NCBI GenBank assembly: GCA_003952965.2
Contig: RXIC02000410.1
Location: forward strand, 186,001-250,000
From: Morella rubra
Taxonomy: Eukaryota; Streptophyta; Magnoliopsida; Fagales; Myricaceae
Direction: 5' to 3'
DNA: 64,000 nucleotides
A program made the translations under genes and the position numbers. The notes under the pieces were generated by a model, which made no database searches, had not been told where the DNA came from, and saw only the letters and a list, made by a program, of their open reading frames with translations. This document shows, in pieces, positions 1-12,322 of this stretch (position 1 is its first letter; every line of letters starts with the position of its first letter).

Positions 1-805
1 GGCATTTTAAGTTTAGATGGAGTAGACAATTCGATGTAGATTTTAAATCAATAGTATCCAGTTTAACTTGACAGTTAGAACACGTGATTGCTTATGATTG
101 ATGGTATGTGTCTCCGTTAATTATATAAGATTTACTTCGTTAATAGAGCTAATAAAATTGACGAAATAACTATTATATGACATAAAGAACTTTTCAGGGA
201 CTAATTTAAGACGAAATAAACCTTAAGGACTAGTTTCAGATTCTGCAATATCTTATAAATTAGTTGAATAATTAAGCCTTTAATTTTCAAGGTGCATGCG
301 CATAATTGACAATATAGAAAGAAAATTCCATAAGATTCAGTAATCAAATTTTGTTGAAGATTTCGGCATAATTAGCTAGAAACATTCCCAGGAGACCGAG
401 AGAAAAAGAAGTAAACAATCTACTTTTATGGCTTACATTAAAAAATAATAATAATAAATAAATCTACTTTTATGATCTTCGATTAGCGGCTATGGTAAAT
501 CTTAAGGGCCGACGGCTTCACATAATAAAAGTTTCATATTACCAAAAAAGAATATACAAATTAATAATGCAAAAGTTGGAATATTGCCACATATGAACGA
601 TTTTTTAACCCTTTTTTTTTAAAAAAAAAATTGAGATAAAATTATTTAATTAAAAGAACAAGAAAAAGTAGATCATGTACAACACGAGCATCCTATAAAT
701 TGTTCCATCTCTTCCTCGTCAAAAGTCAAAAGGGTTTTATGAAACAATGTCTTGCATATCAATTCATTCACCTAAAGAAAATGTGACAAATTATGTATTA
801 TTATA
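1..805. other. AT-rich intergenic DNA, no gene seen
   Basis: No coding frame, RNA gene or clear repeat was recognised here. The stretch is AT-rich with short A and T runs (for example near 610-635). Confidence 0.5.
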
Positions 806-995
806 AGGACGTTTGTTTGTTCAATTTTTTAGAGGTCCAAAATTTTCAACACATCAAATATATTTCACAAATTTAATAAACTTCACACTTTTACACATAC
901 GCTTCATATTTTTTACAAATTTCAATAAACTTCAACATTTAAAAGAATTCTTAAAATTTTAAAATATTTTTCAAAATTTTGATAAACAAACTCTC
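806..995. mobile_element. Small Tourist-like MITE
   Basis: The left end (GGACGTTTGTTTG) and the reverse complement of the right end (GAGAGTTTGTTTATC) form an imperfect terminal inverted repeat. Both ends are bordered by TTATA. It is non-coding, AT-rich and about 190 bp. The ends resemble those of another element at 45790-46017, so both may belong to one PIF/Harbinger-type family. Family placement is inference. Confidence 0.45.
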
Positions 996-999
996 TTAT

Positions 1000-1456
1000 A
1001 TTTTATAAAAATTTTTAATTGAAACATATAAGCTGGCATTAGCTGCATTGGGGACCATTTTTGATCAGCATGGCTGCACGGGTTAAAGAGCTAGCTTTGT
1101 TGACCTGGAAACCATATTCTGACTTGGTGATCAATAGATGCGGTGGCTTCTAGACCGCAAGAAGCAAAGTCCACAGTTGCAGGGGACGACCCATCACTCG
1201 CGTATGCGTCACTCTCCCACACGTGGCAATGAATCAGCGATTGCCTGATGGAAAGAAAAACCGCGAAAGAAGAGAGTGACTGAAACCGCGTGAAAAGCCT
1301 TTGTGGGTCCCACCAAACATTCGGGATCCACTTCGCTTCCTCCTTACGCTTATGTCTCCAGTCTCCACTGCTATAGTGTACCACCCATTTCTCGTGGGAA
1401 TCTGGGATTTCATTTTCCAACCACGTTTTCAAATACTTTCCTTCAAATTCTAAATA
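1000..1456. other. Intergenic, unrecognised open frame on minus strand
   Basis: A minus-strand frame stays open from about 1432 to 1091 (about 113 codons), but begins with TTG rather than ATG and matches no family I recognise. The stretch is GC-richer than its surroundings. It could be a decayed exon or chance. Confidence 0.25.
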
Positions 1457-1466
1457 GGGACCAAGT

Positions 1467-2283
1467 CGAGTTTTTTTTTTAAATTATTATTATTATTATC
1501 AATACAGTTATTTATTGAAAATTAAGAAATTTAAAAATCTTAAGAACACGCTTTAAGGGGCTAATCAAATTCTTAAAAGAGGCGACGGACCAACGAGTAA
1601 AGGGATTGAAAGACCTTATATAGATCCGCAAGGGGTAAAAAAACTCAAAAAGGGTAGAAAATTGAAATGACCAATAGAAAAAAAGGAAAGCCGACGGCGA
1701 AATGAGGCTGTAGAACCAGCTGGAGGAGGAGAGGAACTGGCTAGGAGGGAAAAATGTCAAGCAGGTGAGATGCACACGCGTCGAAAGATGCATGTGGGCC
1801 CCCACGCGCCAGCCGACTAGTGCCAGGTTGGCACAAAAAGAACGACCAAGATGTGCGAAAGCTAACCCCGCAACGCGCGCATACCATAAACCACCACCGG
1901 AACACGAATTTGGAAGGAAATAGTGCGGGCGCGTGGGGGTGCATGTGGTCTCACGTGCCGTCGTCTAAACTCCGGGAGGGGACAGATGAAAGTGCCTGAG
2001 AATGGTGAAGCCATCCATACCGGTCGTGGCTACCAGAGACCTTCGAAAGAGTCGAGATCTGAACTTGAACTTTGCCTAAAAAAAAAGCTCTAAAAAAGTG
2101 GCGAGAGAGGAGATTTATTGATAGGCTCGACCACTTAAGAATAAAACTGAAAGGAAGAGGAAGGCGGAAGGGGCCAGAGCTCTTCCTGCCACCGAAAAAA
2201 TAGATCGAAAAAGAGGAGGATTCTAGAGAGAAGAGAGAGTTTCTCTCACTAGAAAGAGGCGAGGGAGGTATGATCAGAATTTG
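1467..2283 (-). mobile_element. Probable retroposed insert with poly(A)-like tail
   Basis: The 10-bp sequence GGGACCAAGT occurs at 1457-1466 and again at 2284-2293, bracketing about 815 bp of much GC-richer DNA. Next to the left copy is a T10 run followed by ATT repeats, which read on the minus strand as an A-rich tail. A target-site duplication of 10 bp plus a tail at one end fits LINE-machinery retroposition of a minus-strand transcript. No known product is encoded; the longest minus frames (1741-1944, 1512-1805) are unrecognised. It could be an mRNA retrocopy or a LINE-related piece. Confidence 0.4.
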
Positions 2284-2293
2284 GGGACCAAGT

Positions 2294-5200
2294 TAAGTTT
2301 AATTGTATGATTAACAGCATAAACAAACAAGCAAATAGATGTTTGCGTGTTAAAATTCTATGTGATTAAAAATTTTAAAGTATAAGAATCGGTGAAAAAA
2401 GAAAGAGAAATAATTTAAATGAATTTTTTATTTATTATAATAAAAATAGATAATTTTACTGAGAGAGATATTTTATAATTACTGTTATTATTTCAACCAG
2501 TATTCTTCAAAACATAGATCCTACTCTAATATCTCTTAATAAATGAGATCGGATTGCTTATATTTTTCTCTGTAAACTAATTAGTATAAATAAATTTCAA
2601 TTAGTATGCTTCTCACTTTATTGGTCAAAATTTAAATCCTCTATACCTGATTCGTAAAATAATTTTGGATATTTGAAATCCGTATAATTATTATTAATAA
2701 TGTTTAGGTATATCGTGACATAGGCTTAACTAAATTTTACACTACCATTGAAAATAGTACGCATCATGGATAATTTTCCAAAGCAACTCATTAAACTAAG
2801 ATACATAGTTTTATCAATTAATAATACAATTATCTTATTAATTCAATAAACATTCTTCACATAATTTAATAGGTTGAACCCTAATCTCCAAATTCAGAGC
2901 AGACTAGAATAGTCAAACAACACTTTGATTTGTCCATAAAGTGCTATTTCAAGTTTCAATTTGTTTAATTAATTATGCTTTAAGTAAAAGAAAAAAAATT
3001 ATCATATTATCCGATTTGACTTTAAATTAGATTCGATTTGATTGTTAAACTAGACTTAAATAGATCAAAATGTTACTTGAAGATAAAATTATTAAAAACA
3101 TTAATAAATTAAAAAAAAATTGATAAAATTGATTTTATAAAAACGAATCTATTAGACCCGATGCAGTCAAAAATCAAAAGCCAGTGAGGAGGCCGTGAGG
3201 CCACGATGTACCGAAGATTTGGGTTTATAGAATTCCCGCCGGACATGCTCCAAGAGTCACTCCGGATTCTCTTAACCTTCTTTGGTCAACTAACTTAACC
3301 AACATTTCCGGTTCTGGTCACTCACGACGCACAAAATGATTCTTTTTTTTTTTAAGTCGCACAAAATGATTCACAAACCAGATATTCGCGCACTGCTAAA
3401 ATTCTGCGCTTACGCGACCCTGGTAAACGTGCATCTACCTGCAGTCTCAGATAGGACACGTGCCGAGCAAAAGCTCAATGTGATGACAGAATGCGCGTGG
3501 GTCAATAACTCAGAGAGCGCATCCTTAGAATCCAAGGCGTGCTCTGCAGTATCAGGCGCCGCAATAGTAGAGCCAGTCCGCTCGCACTATCCTCGCACGT
3601 GACATGTCCTCCCCTCCACTCCACTCCACTCCACTCCTCTGCTATTTTGCGCCGCAATACCCGCCGTACCCGAACTGTAGTCAACCGAAGTAACCCAGGT
3701 TAGAAACATCGGAATTTTCAAAATGTCACCCCACGTTACCTGCTCTTAGTTGCTGACAGTGTCTACGTGGCTCCACATAGACAGGGACCATCTCCGACGT
3801 TGGATGTGTCACCATGATGTCAGTCTTGACGTTAGGTGGACCTCTTTCCCATCCAACGGCCGTCGTTTCCCTTGGCACGGCATTCTAGTGGGTTTCTTCT
3901 TTAGACTTCAGTCCCTGTCTTTATGAACCCTCCTACTTCAATCTTCAGTAATTAATGGTTGATGATAAACTACAGAACTTTGATTAATTATTAACCAAAC
4001 CATACACTCTCTATTTTAATAATAATTTTTTTGGATCCAAGTCAGATCGTGGAAGGGCTTAGGAAAAAAGAAAAAAAAGAGGAGATCCAATGGGGTATAG
4101 GAATTTAAATTACGAACCTCAATAAACTTCTTCCTCTCGAGCCTTCTAGTGGTTGTGGACTGTCTTTGTCGACACTTAAAAAAGGTAAGCACTTGAGCAC
4201 AAACGCTAGAAAACTCTACATTTGGAAATACCGATTATAGACCGATTTTGGTAGACTTGTAGCGGCTAATTTCAATGGGGCGGTTCATGGTCCTATTAGC
4301 TATCTAAATAATATCTTCTTCAATTGTCATATGCGTTAAGCGTATACGAATGGAACTGATGGATATGCATGAAGATTGATAAGGTTTTTTTTTAAAATAA
4401 TTAATACTCTAATTATTAGAAAAAAAAAAAAAAGGGCAAGTGGGTAAGCCATTTGTCATCAGACGCCATCCATCAACTTCCTTTCACCACCTCATACTTT
4501 AGATAAGATTGTATATTATTATTATATATCCTGTTTTTCTAAATAATGAGAAAAAATTCGGCCGTTCACAAAAGTAAAACACTACTAATGCGGATCTATT
4601 GTATCATACTTTTTTAAGTGATGTTTAATGGTAAAAATTTTAAGTGTTAAAGTTGATAAAAAAATGAAGAGAGATATAGTTTAAATAAATTTTTTATATT
4701 AATTTAAAATAAAAAATAATGATTTAGTAAAAAAAATAATATTTTAAATATTTATTTTATTGAGATACAAAATTTTGAACTATTTTTGTATGGTTAAACT
4801 ATTGTGACAAATTTGCCAGGGCAGACCTGTGATAGATGGTAAATGAAAAGGTCATGTTTGGCCCGCGATGTACGCATATTCTTAAAAGAAAATTGCAATT
4901 TATCTAGAATTGTAATTATTGTACCTTGCACAGTACAAGTGCGAAGGGAAAGAGAAGAGGAAAGGAGCGCTGACGTCCAAACGACCAGATTTAGTGTGAA
5001 CGCTCCATAAGTTGGTCAACAAGCTTGAGACAAATTTGAAATTATGAAAATAAAGCCTTCACAGCCACAGAGTGACCGGCACCTGGCAGTGTCTCAACGA
5101 CAGGTGTCAGCAAGTGAATAAAGAAGGGCACGCGTCTAAATGTCATTGGTTTCATTGCTTTCCTTGAAGGATGCTTATCTTAGAAAAAAAAAAAAGGATT

Positions 5201-5339
5201 GAAGGATGCTTACGTCATAAACAGAAACTGGCTACACGAGAGAGGGACGTTACAATTAAGAAAATGTTAAGTGAGGTTAAGAGTGAGATAATTTTAATTG
5301 TAGGTGAGGTTAAGGGAGATAATCGAGGCCCGGGGCTCC
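2294..5339. other. Intergenic region upstream of the ERF gene
   Basis: No gene was recognised. Most of it is AT-rich, except about 3200-3960. It ends at the TATA box of the RAP2.4-type gene, so its distal part may hold promoter sequence. Low-complexity A/T tracts lie near 3100, 4380-4430 and 4690-4740. Confidence 0.45.
3446..3790. promoter_or_regulatory. Cluster of ACGT-core (G-box/ABRE-like) motifs
   Basis: In a GC-richer block, CACGTG palindromes lie at 3457-3462 and 3596-3601, with further ACGT cores near 3733 and 3765. G-boxes bind plant bZIP and bHLH factors, and ABA-responsive promoters often carry several. The block is about 1.6 kb upstream of the ERF TATA box, so a regulatory link is only inference. 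Confidence 0.3.
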
Positions 5340-5348
5340 TATATATAA
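5340..5348 (+). promoter_or_regulatory. TATA box of the RAP2.4-type ERF gene
   Basis: TATATATAA sits in a GC-rich context about 600 bp before the coding start. A start site about 30 bp downstream would give a leader of roughly 570 nt. An intron in that leader is possible. Confidence 0.6.
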
Positions 5349-5547
5349 GGGGGGAATGGAGGTGCGGGGTGATAAAACGAAGTGAGGTAGAGAGATATTC
5401 ATACAGAAAAGTTCTCAAGAGCAAGCAAACAGTGCGATCTTCTTCGTAATTACTTTTTCCCCCTCCCCCTTCTGTAACATCCCGCTTCTCTGAATCCCTT
5501 TCTGTTAATCATCTGTCTTTCAAGTTGAGTTTTGGGTTTGTTTTTAA

Positions 5548-5696
5548 ATGATCAAGAAGCAAACTTAGAAAGATTTCTCGAAAGCCAGGTGTTTTCAGAA
5601 TCGAGATCCAGGTTTTTTTGAAGGCCTTTTTTTCTCTTCATTCTCTGGTGAATGTCATTCTTTTTCTTTTTCGATTATTATCTGTTTTTCTTTTGA
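5548..5696 (+). promoter_or_regulatory. Two short upstream ORFs in the ERF leader
   Basis: Between the TATA box and the coding start there are two ATGs with short frames: ATGATCAAG at about 5548 (six codons) and ATGTCATTC at about 5652 (about fourteen codons, Phe-rich). If the leader is unspliced they would be met before the main start and could lower translation. A leader intron could remove them. Confidence 0.35.
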
Positions 5697-5941
5697 ATCA
5701 GCTTGGAGGGTTAATTTTTGGTCCCTCACGGTTGGTTTTTAGTCTCTTTTAAGAGTAGAAGAGGTTGTCTATTTTAAACCTCTTTGATCCTTCTCTGTAG
5801 AAATTTCTAATTAGCTTTTCTATTATTTTTTTCCGTTTGTGTTGGAAACGAAAGCCTGTTCTTTAATTTTGGTAAGAAACAGGTCCTTTCTTCTTCATCT
5901 TTGGTCTAAAAGTCTGTAATTTTAAGTTAAGGTTTGAGTTT

Positions 5942-7027
5942 ATGTATTTTAGTGGTAAAGATATGGCAGGTGCTATGGATTTCTACAGCAGCAGACCTCC
6001 TCTTCAGTCAGGCCCCTTTGGAGGTGAGCTGATGGAAGCACTTGAACCTTTTATGAAAGGTGCTGCCTTGGCAACAACCACCAGCTTCCCCTCAACTAGC
6101 CCTTCTTCTTCATCACCTTCTCTCGCCTCTCCCTTTTCCAATTCATCTCCTTCTAATTACGACTACCACCTTTCCTTCTCTCCCTCAGTCCCAACCCAGG
6201 CCAATTTCTACCCAGATGGTTGCTCCCCCTCGACGACCCACTTGTTTTCAGACGGGTTCTCGAACCAAAACCGAATTGGTTTTCCGCAACCGGGTACACT
6301 TGGGCTGAACCAGCTAACATCATCTCAGATCCACCAGATCCAAGCTCAGATCGAGCTCCAGAACCAGCAATTTTACCATCTAAAACACCCACATCATCAG
6401 CAACATGATAGTAGTACCCTCAATTTCCTCGGTCCCAAACCCATCCCAATGAAGCATGCAGGGTCCCCTCCAAAACCTACCAAGCTCTACAGAGGGGTCA
6501 GGCAGCGACATTGGGGAAAATGGGTTGCAGAGATCCGTCTCCCGAAGAACCGTACCCGTCTCTGGCTGGGCACCTTCGACACCGCCGAAGAAGCCGCCTT
6601 GGCCTACGACAGGGCTGCCTACAAGCTCCGGGGCGACTTTGCCAGGCTCAACTTCCCCAATCTCCGCAACCAAGGCGATTACCAGCCTCTCCATTCCTCG
6701 GTGGACGCGAAGCTCCATGCTATTTGTGAAAGCTTGGCCAACTCGCCGAAACAAGGCAAGGGTGAGAAGCCGGCGCGTTCGACCAGGAAGTCGAGGCAAG
6801 CCGTCTCGGTTAGCGAGGTTGGGTCCGTGTGTTCGGAGACTCCTTGCAAGGTGGAGACGTCCTTGTCGCCTGTCGTGACTGAGAGCGAGGGGTCCGGAGG
6901 TTCTTCGCCTTTGTCGGATCTTACGTTTCCGGACTGCGATGAGCCACAGTGGGATGTTGGTTCGGAGAATTTCATGTTGCAGAAGTGCCCTTCGTACGAG
7001 ATTGATTGGGCATCTATTTTATCTTAA
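5942..7027 (+). CDS. AP2/ERF transcription factor, RAP2.4-type (DREB A-6 group)
   Basis: Nuclear DNA-binding regulator of 361 residues in a single exon, the usual structure and near the usual length of this group. One AP2/ERF domain lies at about residues 182-240, with the [18 protein letters not shown] start, the [12 protein letters not shown] helix region and the A-6 ending [12 protein letters not shown]-terminal motifs [11 protein letters not shown] and SSQIHQIQ, and C-terminal SSPLSDLTF and YEIDWASIL, match Arabidopsis RAP2.4 by recall; the acidic C-terminus is the likely activation region. Ser-rich and Gln/His-rich linkers surround the domain. The first ATG is at 5942, but Met8 (5963, [10 protein letters not shown]) aligns with the Arabidopsis start and may be the true one. 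RAP2.4 proteins bind DRE and GCC-type elements and act in drought, light and redox responses. The gene is complete. Confidence 0.95.
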   Translation: MYFSGKDMAGAMDFYSSRPPLQSGPFGGELMEALEPFMKGAALATTTSFPSTSPSSSSPSLASPFSNSSPSNYDYHLSFSPSVPTQANFYPDGCSPSTTHLFSDGFSNQNRIGFPQPGTLGLNQLTSSQIHQIQAQIELQNQQFYHLKHPHHQQHDSSTLNFLGPKPIPMKHAGSPPKPTKLYRGVRQRHWGKWVAEIRLPKNRTRLWLGTFDTAEEAALAYDRAAYKLRGDFARLNFPNLRNQGDYQPLHSSVDAKLHAICESLANSPKQGKGEKPARSTRKSRQAVSVSEVGSVCSETPCKVETSLSPVVTESEGSGGSSPLSDLTFPDCDEPQWDVGSENFMLQKCPSYEIDWASILS

Positions 7028-10000
7028 TTTCCTTGTTCATATTATGCATCTCCAATTGTAATTTCCATTTACCTTTTTGCTCGTCAAGTTAGTCTCTTCT
7101 GTCCATGGTAGTGGGTTAGGTGTTGGTGTCTCAAGTGGCTGCTGCAATGGAGTTTTTTGGCAGTTGCAGGGCTGCTGTTTAGGGAGTAGTTGTCCTAGTT
7201 TTCTGGACAATTTGGTATGTAATATCTCCACCGTGGTCAGCTGGTTTTTTGTCTTGCTAGACCAGTGGAGTGTGTAGTCGGACAATTAGTCTTTCTTTCC
7301 TGTTAAGTTTCAGTGAAGAATCGGTGGTGTAATTGAATTTATTATTATCTTAAAGCATATATCTACCTTTGATGAATGGTGTCTGTGGTTCTGGTTGGAT
7401 TTTGACGTGTGGCTCGACTCGCTTGGAGCTAATTTGTGGGATGAAGCACTTATCAGGTATATCTTAGATAATCAAACAGGCTTAAGCCAAGCACGACTTG
7501 AAGACAAAATTAAAAAATTATATTTGTGGCGTTTGGATATGCCAAAGGTTTATATAAGATTCACACGGTTTTGTTTATACTGATCAGCAGCAACCTGCTG
7601 TCGATAACAATTTAACAAAGGTTTGATGGATGATCAATGATGTTTGTGGTTCTGGCATATGTCTTCAGCTGGTTGTGGCGCTTGGAAATTCACTAAAATA
7701 GGGAATAATCTTCGATTGTTTAGGATTCCCGTGGGTTCTGTGTTTGCTGCTGATCAGCTACCTTCTCTCCATAGAAAAAAAAGGTTACAGAGTAGGTTTT
7801 AACCATGGCCGTTTATGCAGCAGATCAGCTACCTTTACTCCTTGAGAAAAGAAGACTTAGGGAACCTGGAAATCCCCTAAGCAACCTTTCCCTGCTTTTT
7901 CATATTTCAAATTTCAAGTCTCCCCCATTGGAAGACAGGAGGCCCCGACAAACATGGTTAGTTTACTGTATTCGTCGGCATGTGGGATCTTCATTGCATT
8001 TAGGAATTCGGAGGTGCGTGGTGCTTGGGAATGATGACTTACTGAAAAATGTAATTAAAAGCCTGTTCAACGGATCTGCCATGAATTCCAAGCAGTGAGA
8101 CAATACTCTCGGGAAAGGTCTCTGGTGAATGGGCCATCCCAAAACACAATTAACTGCAGCCCATACTTGCACCGCAGGCACGCGTACGGGGGCGAAGTCA
8201 TGTCCGAATCCCTTTACTTCCACGTGGGTTTGCCATGCCTTTACCGCTAAGTTATCATGTAGCTAGACTTGGGAAAACTAACCAGTCTTGAGTGTTAACC
8301 AATAGCTAGTTCAAATATTTTATCAGAATAAGATACTTAGAAAGAAAAAAAAAACAGAATAAGATCACTATGATCCTTTTTAGGGAATTTGCCATTACCT
8401 ACTATAATATCAGGGTTTTTTTTTTTTTGGTGTCCTTATGCTCCTCATCCTTATTCGTCCAACCCATCTTGAAAATTCGTTCGTTTTCTATATTATCTTA
8501 ATGATTGTGAAAAAATTTGCTGGAGATTGAAGGTTTTTTTCTTGTTAAAACTCATGTTTGGATAAAAAAAATTGTTTTGAGATGAAGAACAATTTTGAAG
8601 GTGATTATGCTCTGAATTTCTACTTGAAATTTGACTTGATTTTTCTAGAGAGAAATAATTCCTTCCTTTTTTTTTACGCATCTTGTATGCCTACCTTCTT
8701 AAGCAAAGCACCTACCGGCGCTGACTTGAGAACAGAATATCTAAATGCTTCTTCTCCAAGTTAAAGCATGGTGTCATTTGAATGTCCACGTATTAAAATC
8801 CTTTAAATTACTTTGTTGAGACCCAAAATTTAATGCGCATGAAACCCATTTTATCTGTTTGGATTCCACAACGAAATAGATGATTGAAAGCTACAGAAAA
8901 CCTCTCCAATGAGACGAGATCAGAATCAAATCCTTAAGGATTAAGCTAAGAGGGAATGCTTTTTCAACATAGATTACCATAGAGAAGAATAAGGCTTGGT
9001 AATTCATACGCATGTTTTGTGATTAGGATTTGCCTTAGGGACCTTTTTTTTTCTTTAAAAGCAAAAAGAGTGAAAGAGGGCTACTAGTGTAGTCTACTCT
9101 CTTTGGGCGTGACCATATAAACTTTCACTCGTTGCAGAATGTTCGGATTGAGCCATAATTACCTGTCTCAGGAAAGGAGGACTGTCACCACAACCCACCA
9201 GCATACAAGTGATAACGGATATGGGAGAGTTCAATCCAAGGATGCCTTAACTGGGACTTGCTGCCTCGTTTAGTGGGTTCTATATTGTGACTGAATACTG
9301 AATATGACCAACTATCAGCCCCATTAGAATCATCAATTGCTTTCGAAGCATGATTAAGCAAGAGGAGGAGGACATACTTTAAACTTCCCTTTAGTCAAAT
9401 TTTACAAGCATGCCTGCTTATTCTTCTAAAGGGTTAAATAATTTTTTCTCCTTATTTTTTGGGCCACTGCAAATGGTGCTTTTATATTATAACAAAAGGG
9501 TTCTTTTTTAGAAACAAAAAAACAAAAATTCCCAAGAAATAAAAGTGGCTCCTATAATGTTTTCTGATATCTGATTTAGTGTTTATGACTACGACAACAA
9601 ACTCTGGGCCCAACCCCATGCAATTGTAAACTCGTGGATTAAGGGGGTTAAGTTGCTCTCTTAGTAATCTGAGCCGCCAAGGGATTTGGGTATGCAGAGT
9701 AAAAAGGTTAAACGTAGCCCAATGCTCGAGCCCAATTTAATGGAACCGGAAACTAGAATAGAATAGAATAGAGGTCCACTTTGTAAAACGGAATAGAGCC
9801 CACTTTGAATGAGGTTCTACAAGCCCGTCTCCTACTAATTAATAGCTGGCCAGTTGGAGATATCAACTTGTGCGGGTTTAAATGTTTAATTATCATTTAG
9901 GTAGCTAACTCTTGATATAAAATTTAAATCAAAAGGAAGAGCTTGACAAAGTTTACCACTCCTGCCATATCATCATAAACAACTACTCTCATAAACAACT

Positions 10001-10200
10001 TTTCTTCCAAACATATTGTCATATTGCATCATAATTTTCACAATCTTTAAGATAATTTATTTCAAAATTTTTATAGATATCTTTTCTACTGGCCTCTCTA
10101 TTTAAAGTTTTTTTTTTCTATTTTTTGGTGACAAATATTTTTTTGAAATTTTTTCTATGAAACAATATCTTTATAAAGAATATTATAATTTCGCTCACTC
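7028..10200. other. 3' flank of ERF gene and intergenic DNA
   Basis: The first few hundred bases probably hold the ERF 3' UTR. Frames near 7395-7583 and 7805-8098 (97 codons) are short and unrecognised, and I do not call genes. T-rich and A-rich runs occur near 8410 and 9045. Nothing else was identified. Confidence 0.4.
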
Positions 10201-10444
10201 TTAGAACGATTTCTTCTCGAATTGTCTTATCTATCTTTGGGTGCGATAGATTAAAAAGTTTAAATTTATAATTATCTTAATTTAAAGTCAGGAGACCAAG
10301 GTATCGATTAAATTTACAGATTAAAAAGTTTTTGTAGATCATATTGCTCCTCTTAGATAAAATACTGATTTCTTCTACAATATTGAATTGTGAGTGCATG
10401 CAATATTTGTGATCAGGGTGCCCGAGGCTATTAATTTGAGGTCG
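10201..10444 (+). repeat. Upstream copy of a repeat pair flanking the F-box gene
   Basis: This stretch starts TTAGAACGATTTCTTCTCG and ends near CGAGGCTATTAATTTGAGG. Its blocks occur in the same order and orientation at 13829-14221, just after the F-box gene, with shared words such as AGGAGACC(C)AAGGTAT. It looks like the 3' flank of a second, now lost, F-box copy or a dispersed repeat. Confidence 0.55.
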
Positions 10445-10849
10445 AAATTTCTATTGTATAGAATCGTATTGGTTTCATTTCGATCGTAAATTCTCTTAAA
10501 TTTTTGAAAATTTTCTAGTTAAAACACATGTGGGTCTACCAAATTAAAAATCCAGGAAAATGAAAAAACCTATTATATATATATGGCTTTTCATGTCTTA
10601 ATCATTCACACAAAAGAGTTCACATTTTTTTTTTTAACATTAAGTTAGAGTATCTCTCTGTCAATCTGTATGAAATTAATTAGTTTCTTCAGAAAAAAAA
10701 ATCGCAGAAGTAAAATACTTCATGTGTTATTTACCTGTGTTAAATCCGATCGGAGTATTTTCCTTGAAGTGATTAAACAAAACGAATTTACATTCTTTTA
10801 TGTTTTTTTTTCTGAATTTAATTGTTTTCTTTTTAAGCGATTTTTATTC

Positions 10850-11255
10850 TGAAGATGTTTGGTTAGAAAAAAAATTTTCAACTTTTATGAATTTTTTTTT
10901 TCAAAATTTGAAGTACCGAATATAAAAAAATCTCATAATTTTCACACAAATTTCAAATCATACTAATTTCAATACTTTTTCATACAAAAAAAAAAAAAAT
11001 CAAATTTTCTCTCTCTTTACGTTTTAACAAATTTCATTACTTTTTTTTTTTTTAAAAAAATAGATTAAATCATATCTTTGCTTTTTTTTTTTTGATATCA
11101 TATCTTTGCTTACTTTAGCACAAACTCTAATAAAAATAATTTGATTCTTAAATTTTTTCACCAAATTTTTTCGAACCACAAATCAAACTCTAAATTTTGT
11201 TTCCCTACAAACTCAAAATTCTTCAATTTTTCCTTCCCAAACAGCACCTAAATCT
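10850..11255. repeat. AT-rich inverted-repeat element (possible MITE)
   Basis: The left end (GATGTTTGGTTAGAAAAAAA) and the reverse complement of the right end (GGTGCTGTTTGGGAAGG) are loosely similar, and the interior is AT-rich and non-coding. This is the pattern of the GTTTGTTTG-type MITEs elsewhere in the window. No clear target-site duplication was found. Confidence 0.25.
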
Positions 11256-11738
11256 GCAGATAAATTCAAGAGCCAATTTTTGGATCTTGTTTATTTATAT
11301 ATTCTACCATTTATTTTATTCAGTGGATGTTTTATTGTTTTAGGAGCATGGGATTTTTGGCCCGATTTGGTTTTAATGTTTTATATTTACTCTTAATATC
11401 TGTAAGTTATTCTTTGTATTTTTTTCAAAAAATTTCAAACAGATTGTAAATTAATTCTTCTTTTATTTTACTAAATTTTAAAAAATATTTTAATAATTTT
11501 AAATTGTTTCTAGATATGTAGATATTTTTGTAAATATTTTGATAATTTTTTTTCTCTATTTTTTGAAAGTTATTTGTTTTGTATTTTTATGAATTAATTA
11601 TTCTTTCCTTATTTTGGTAAATGTCACCAAATTTTATTTATTTTTAAATTCGCGTAATATTTTTATAATTATTATATTTTCAAATTATTAAGTTTTATTT
11701 TTTTTTGAAAGTTTTAATCTATTTTATTTTTAAAAAAA

Positions 11739-11743
<5 letters not shown>

Positions 11744-11806
<63 letters not shown>
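11744..11806. repeat. Poly(T) tract of about 63 bases
   Basis: An unbroken run of about 63 T lies in a very AT-rich region (11300-12000). It may be the poly(A) tail of an old retroposed copy on the minus strand or slippage expansion; no retroposon body was recognised next to it. Its length is likely to vary between reads. Confidence 0.85.
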
Positions 11807-11808
<2 letters not shown>

Positions 11809-12322
11809 TTTTATTTTTATTAGAATATTTTTTTTTATAACTATTTTTATAATTTTGATATTTGTGTTGCTATTAATTTCTTAATTTTATGCTTTTTAAT
11901 TTTTGTAAATTAATTTTAATTTTAATTATATTAATTTTAAATATCATAAGAACTGAATAATATTGTTGATACAAAATGGTATAAATAATTTCAAAACCTA
12001 ATCAACCAAACAACTCTTTGAAAATCATAATCTCAAAAGTTGAATTTTGAATATAAAGCTAAAATCAAAACCAAAACCTTACATTTTTTTTTTCCAAACA
12101 AGCACTAGAATTCTATCGAGATGGGTCTAGAATTGGATTGGTGGCTGAGATTAAATTTCAACATATTATCAAATTCTCCTCATTAATTAACATATAAAAG
12201 TCCAAACACAGTATTAGTCTATTAGATGGATTAAAAATATACCTGTTAAGTTGGAGGAACCCTTGCTGCTGATTAATTGCTTTCTTAGGTTGCTCATCCT
12301 TTTGCTCATTGAAATCGGGCCA

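Noticed and set aside
6153-6975. Long frames on both strands across the ERF gene
   Set aside because: They are shadows of the GC-rich AP2 coding sequence; only the 5942-7027 frame has the domain and family motifs.
7395-8223. Possible small genes downstream of the ERF gene
   Set aside because: Frames start with non-ATG codons or lack any family signature, and opposite-strand frames overlap; more likely 3' UTR and intergenic DNA.
11740-11810. Poly(T) tract considered as the tail of a retroposon
   Set aside because: No retroposon body or target duplication was found beside it.
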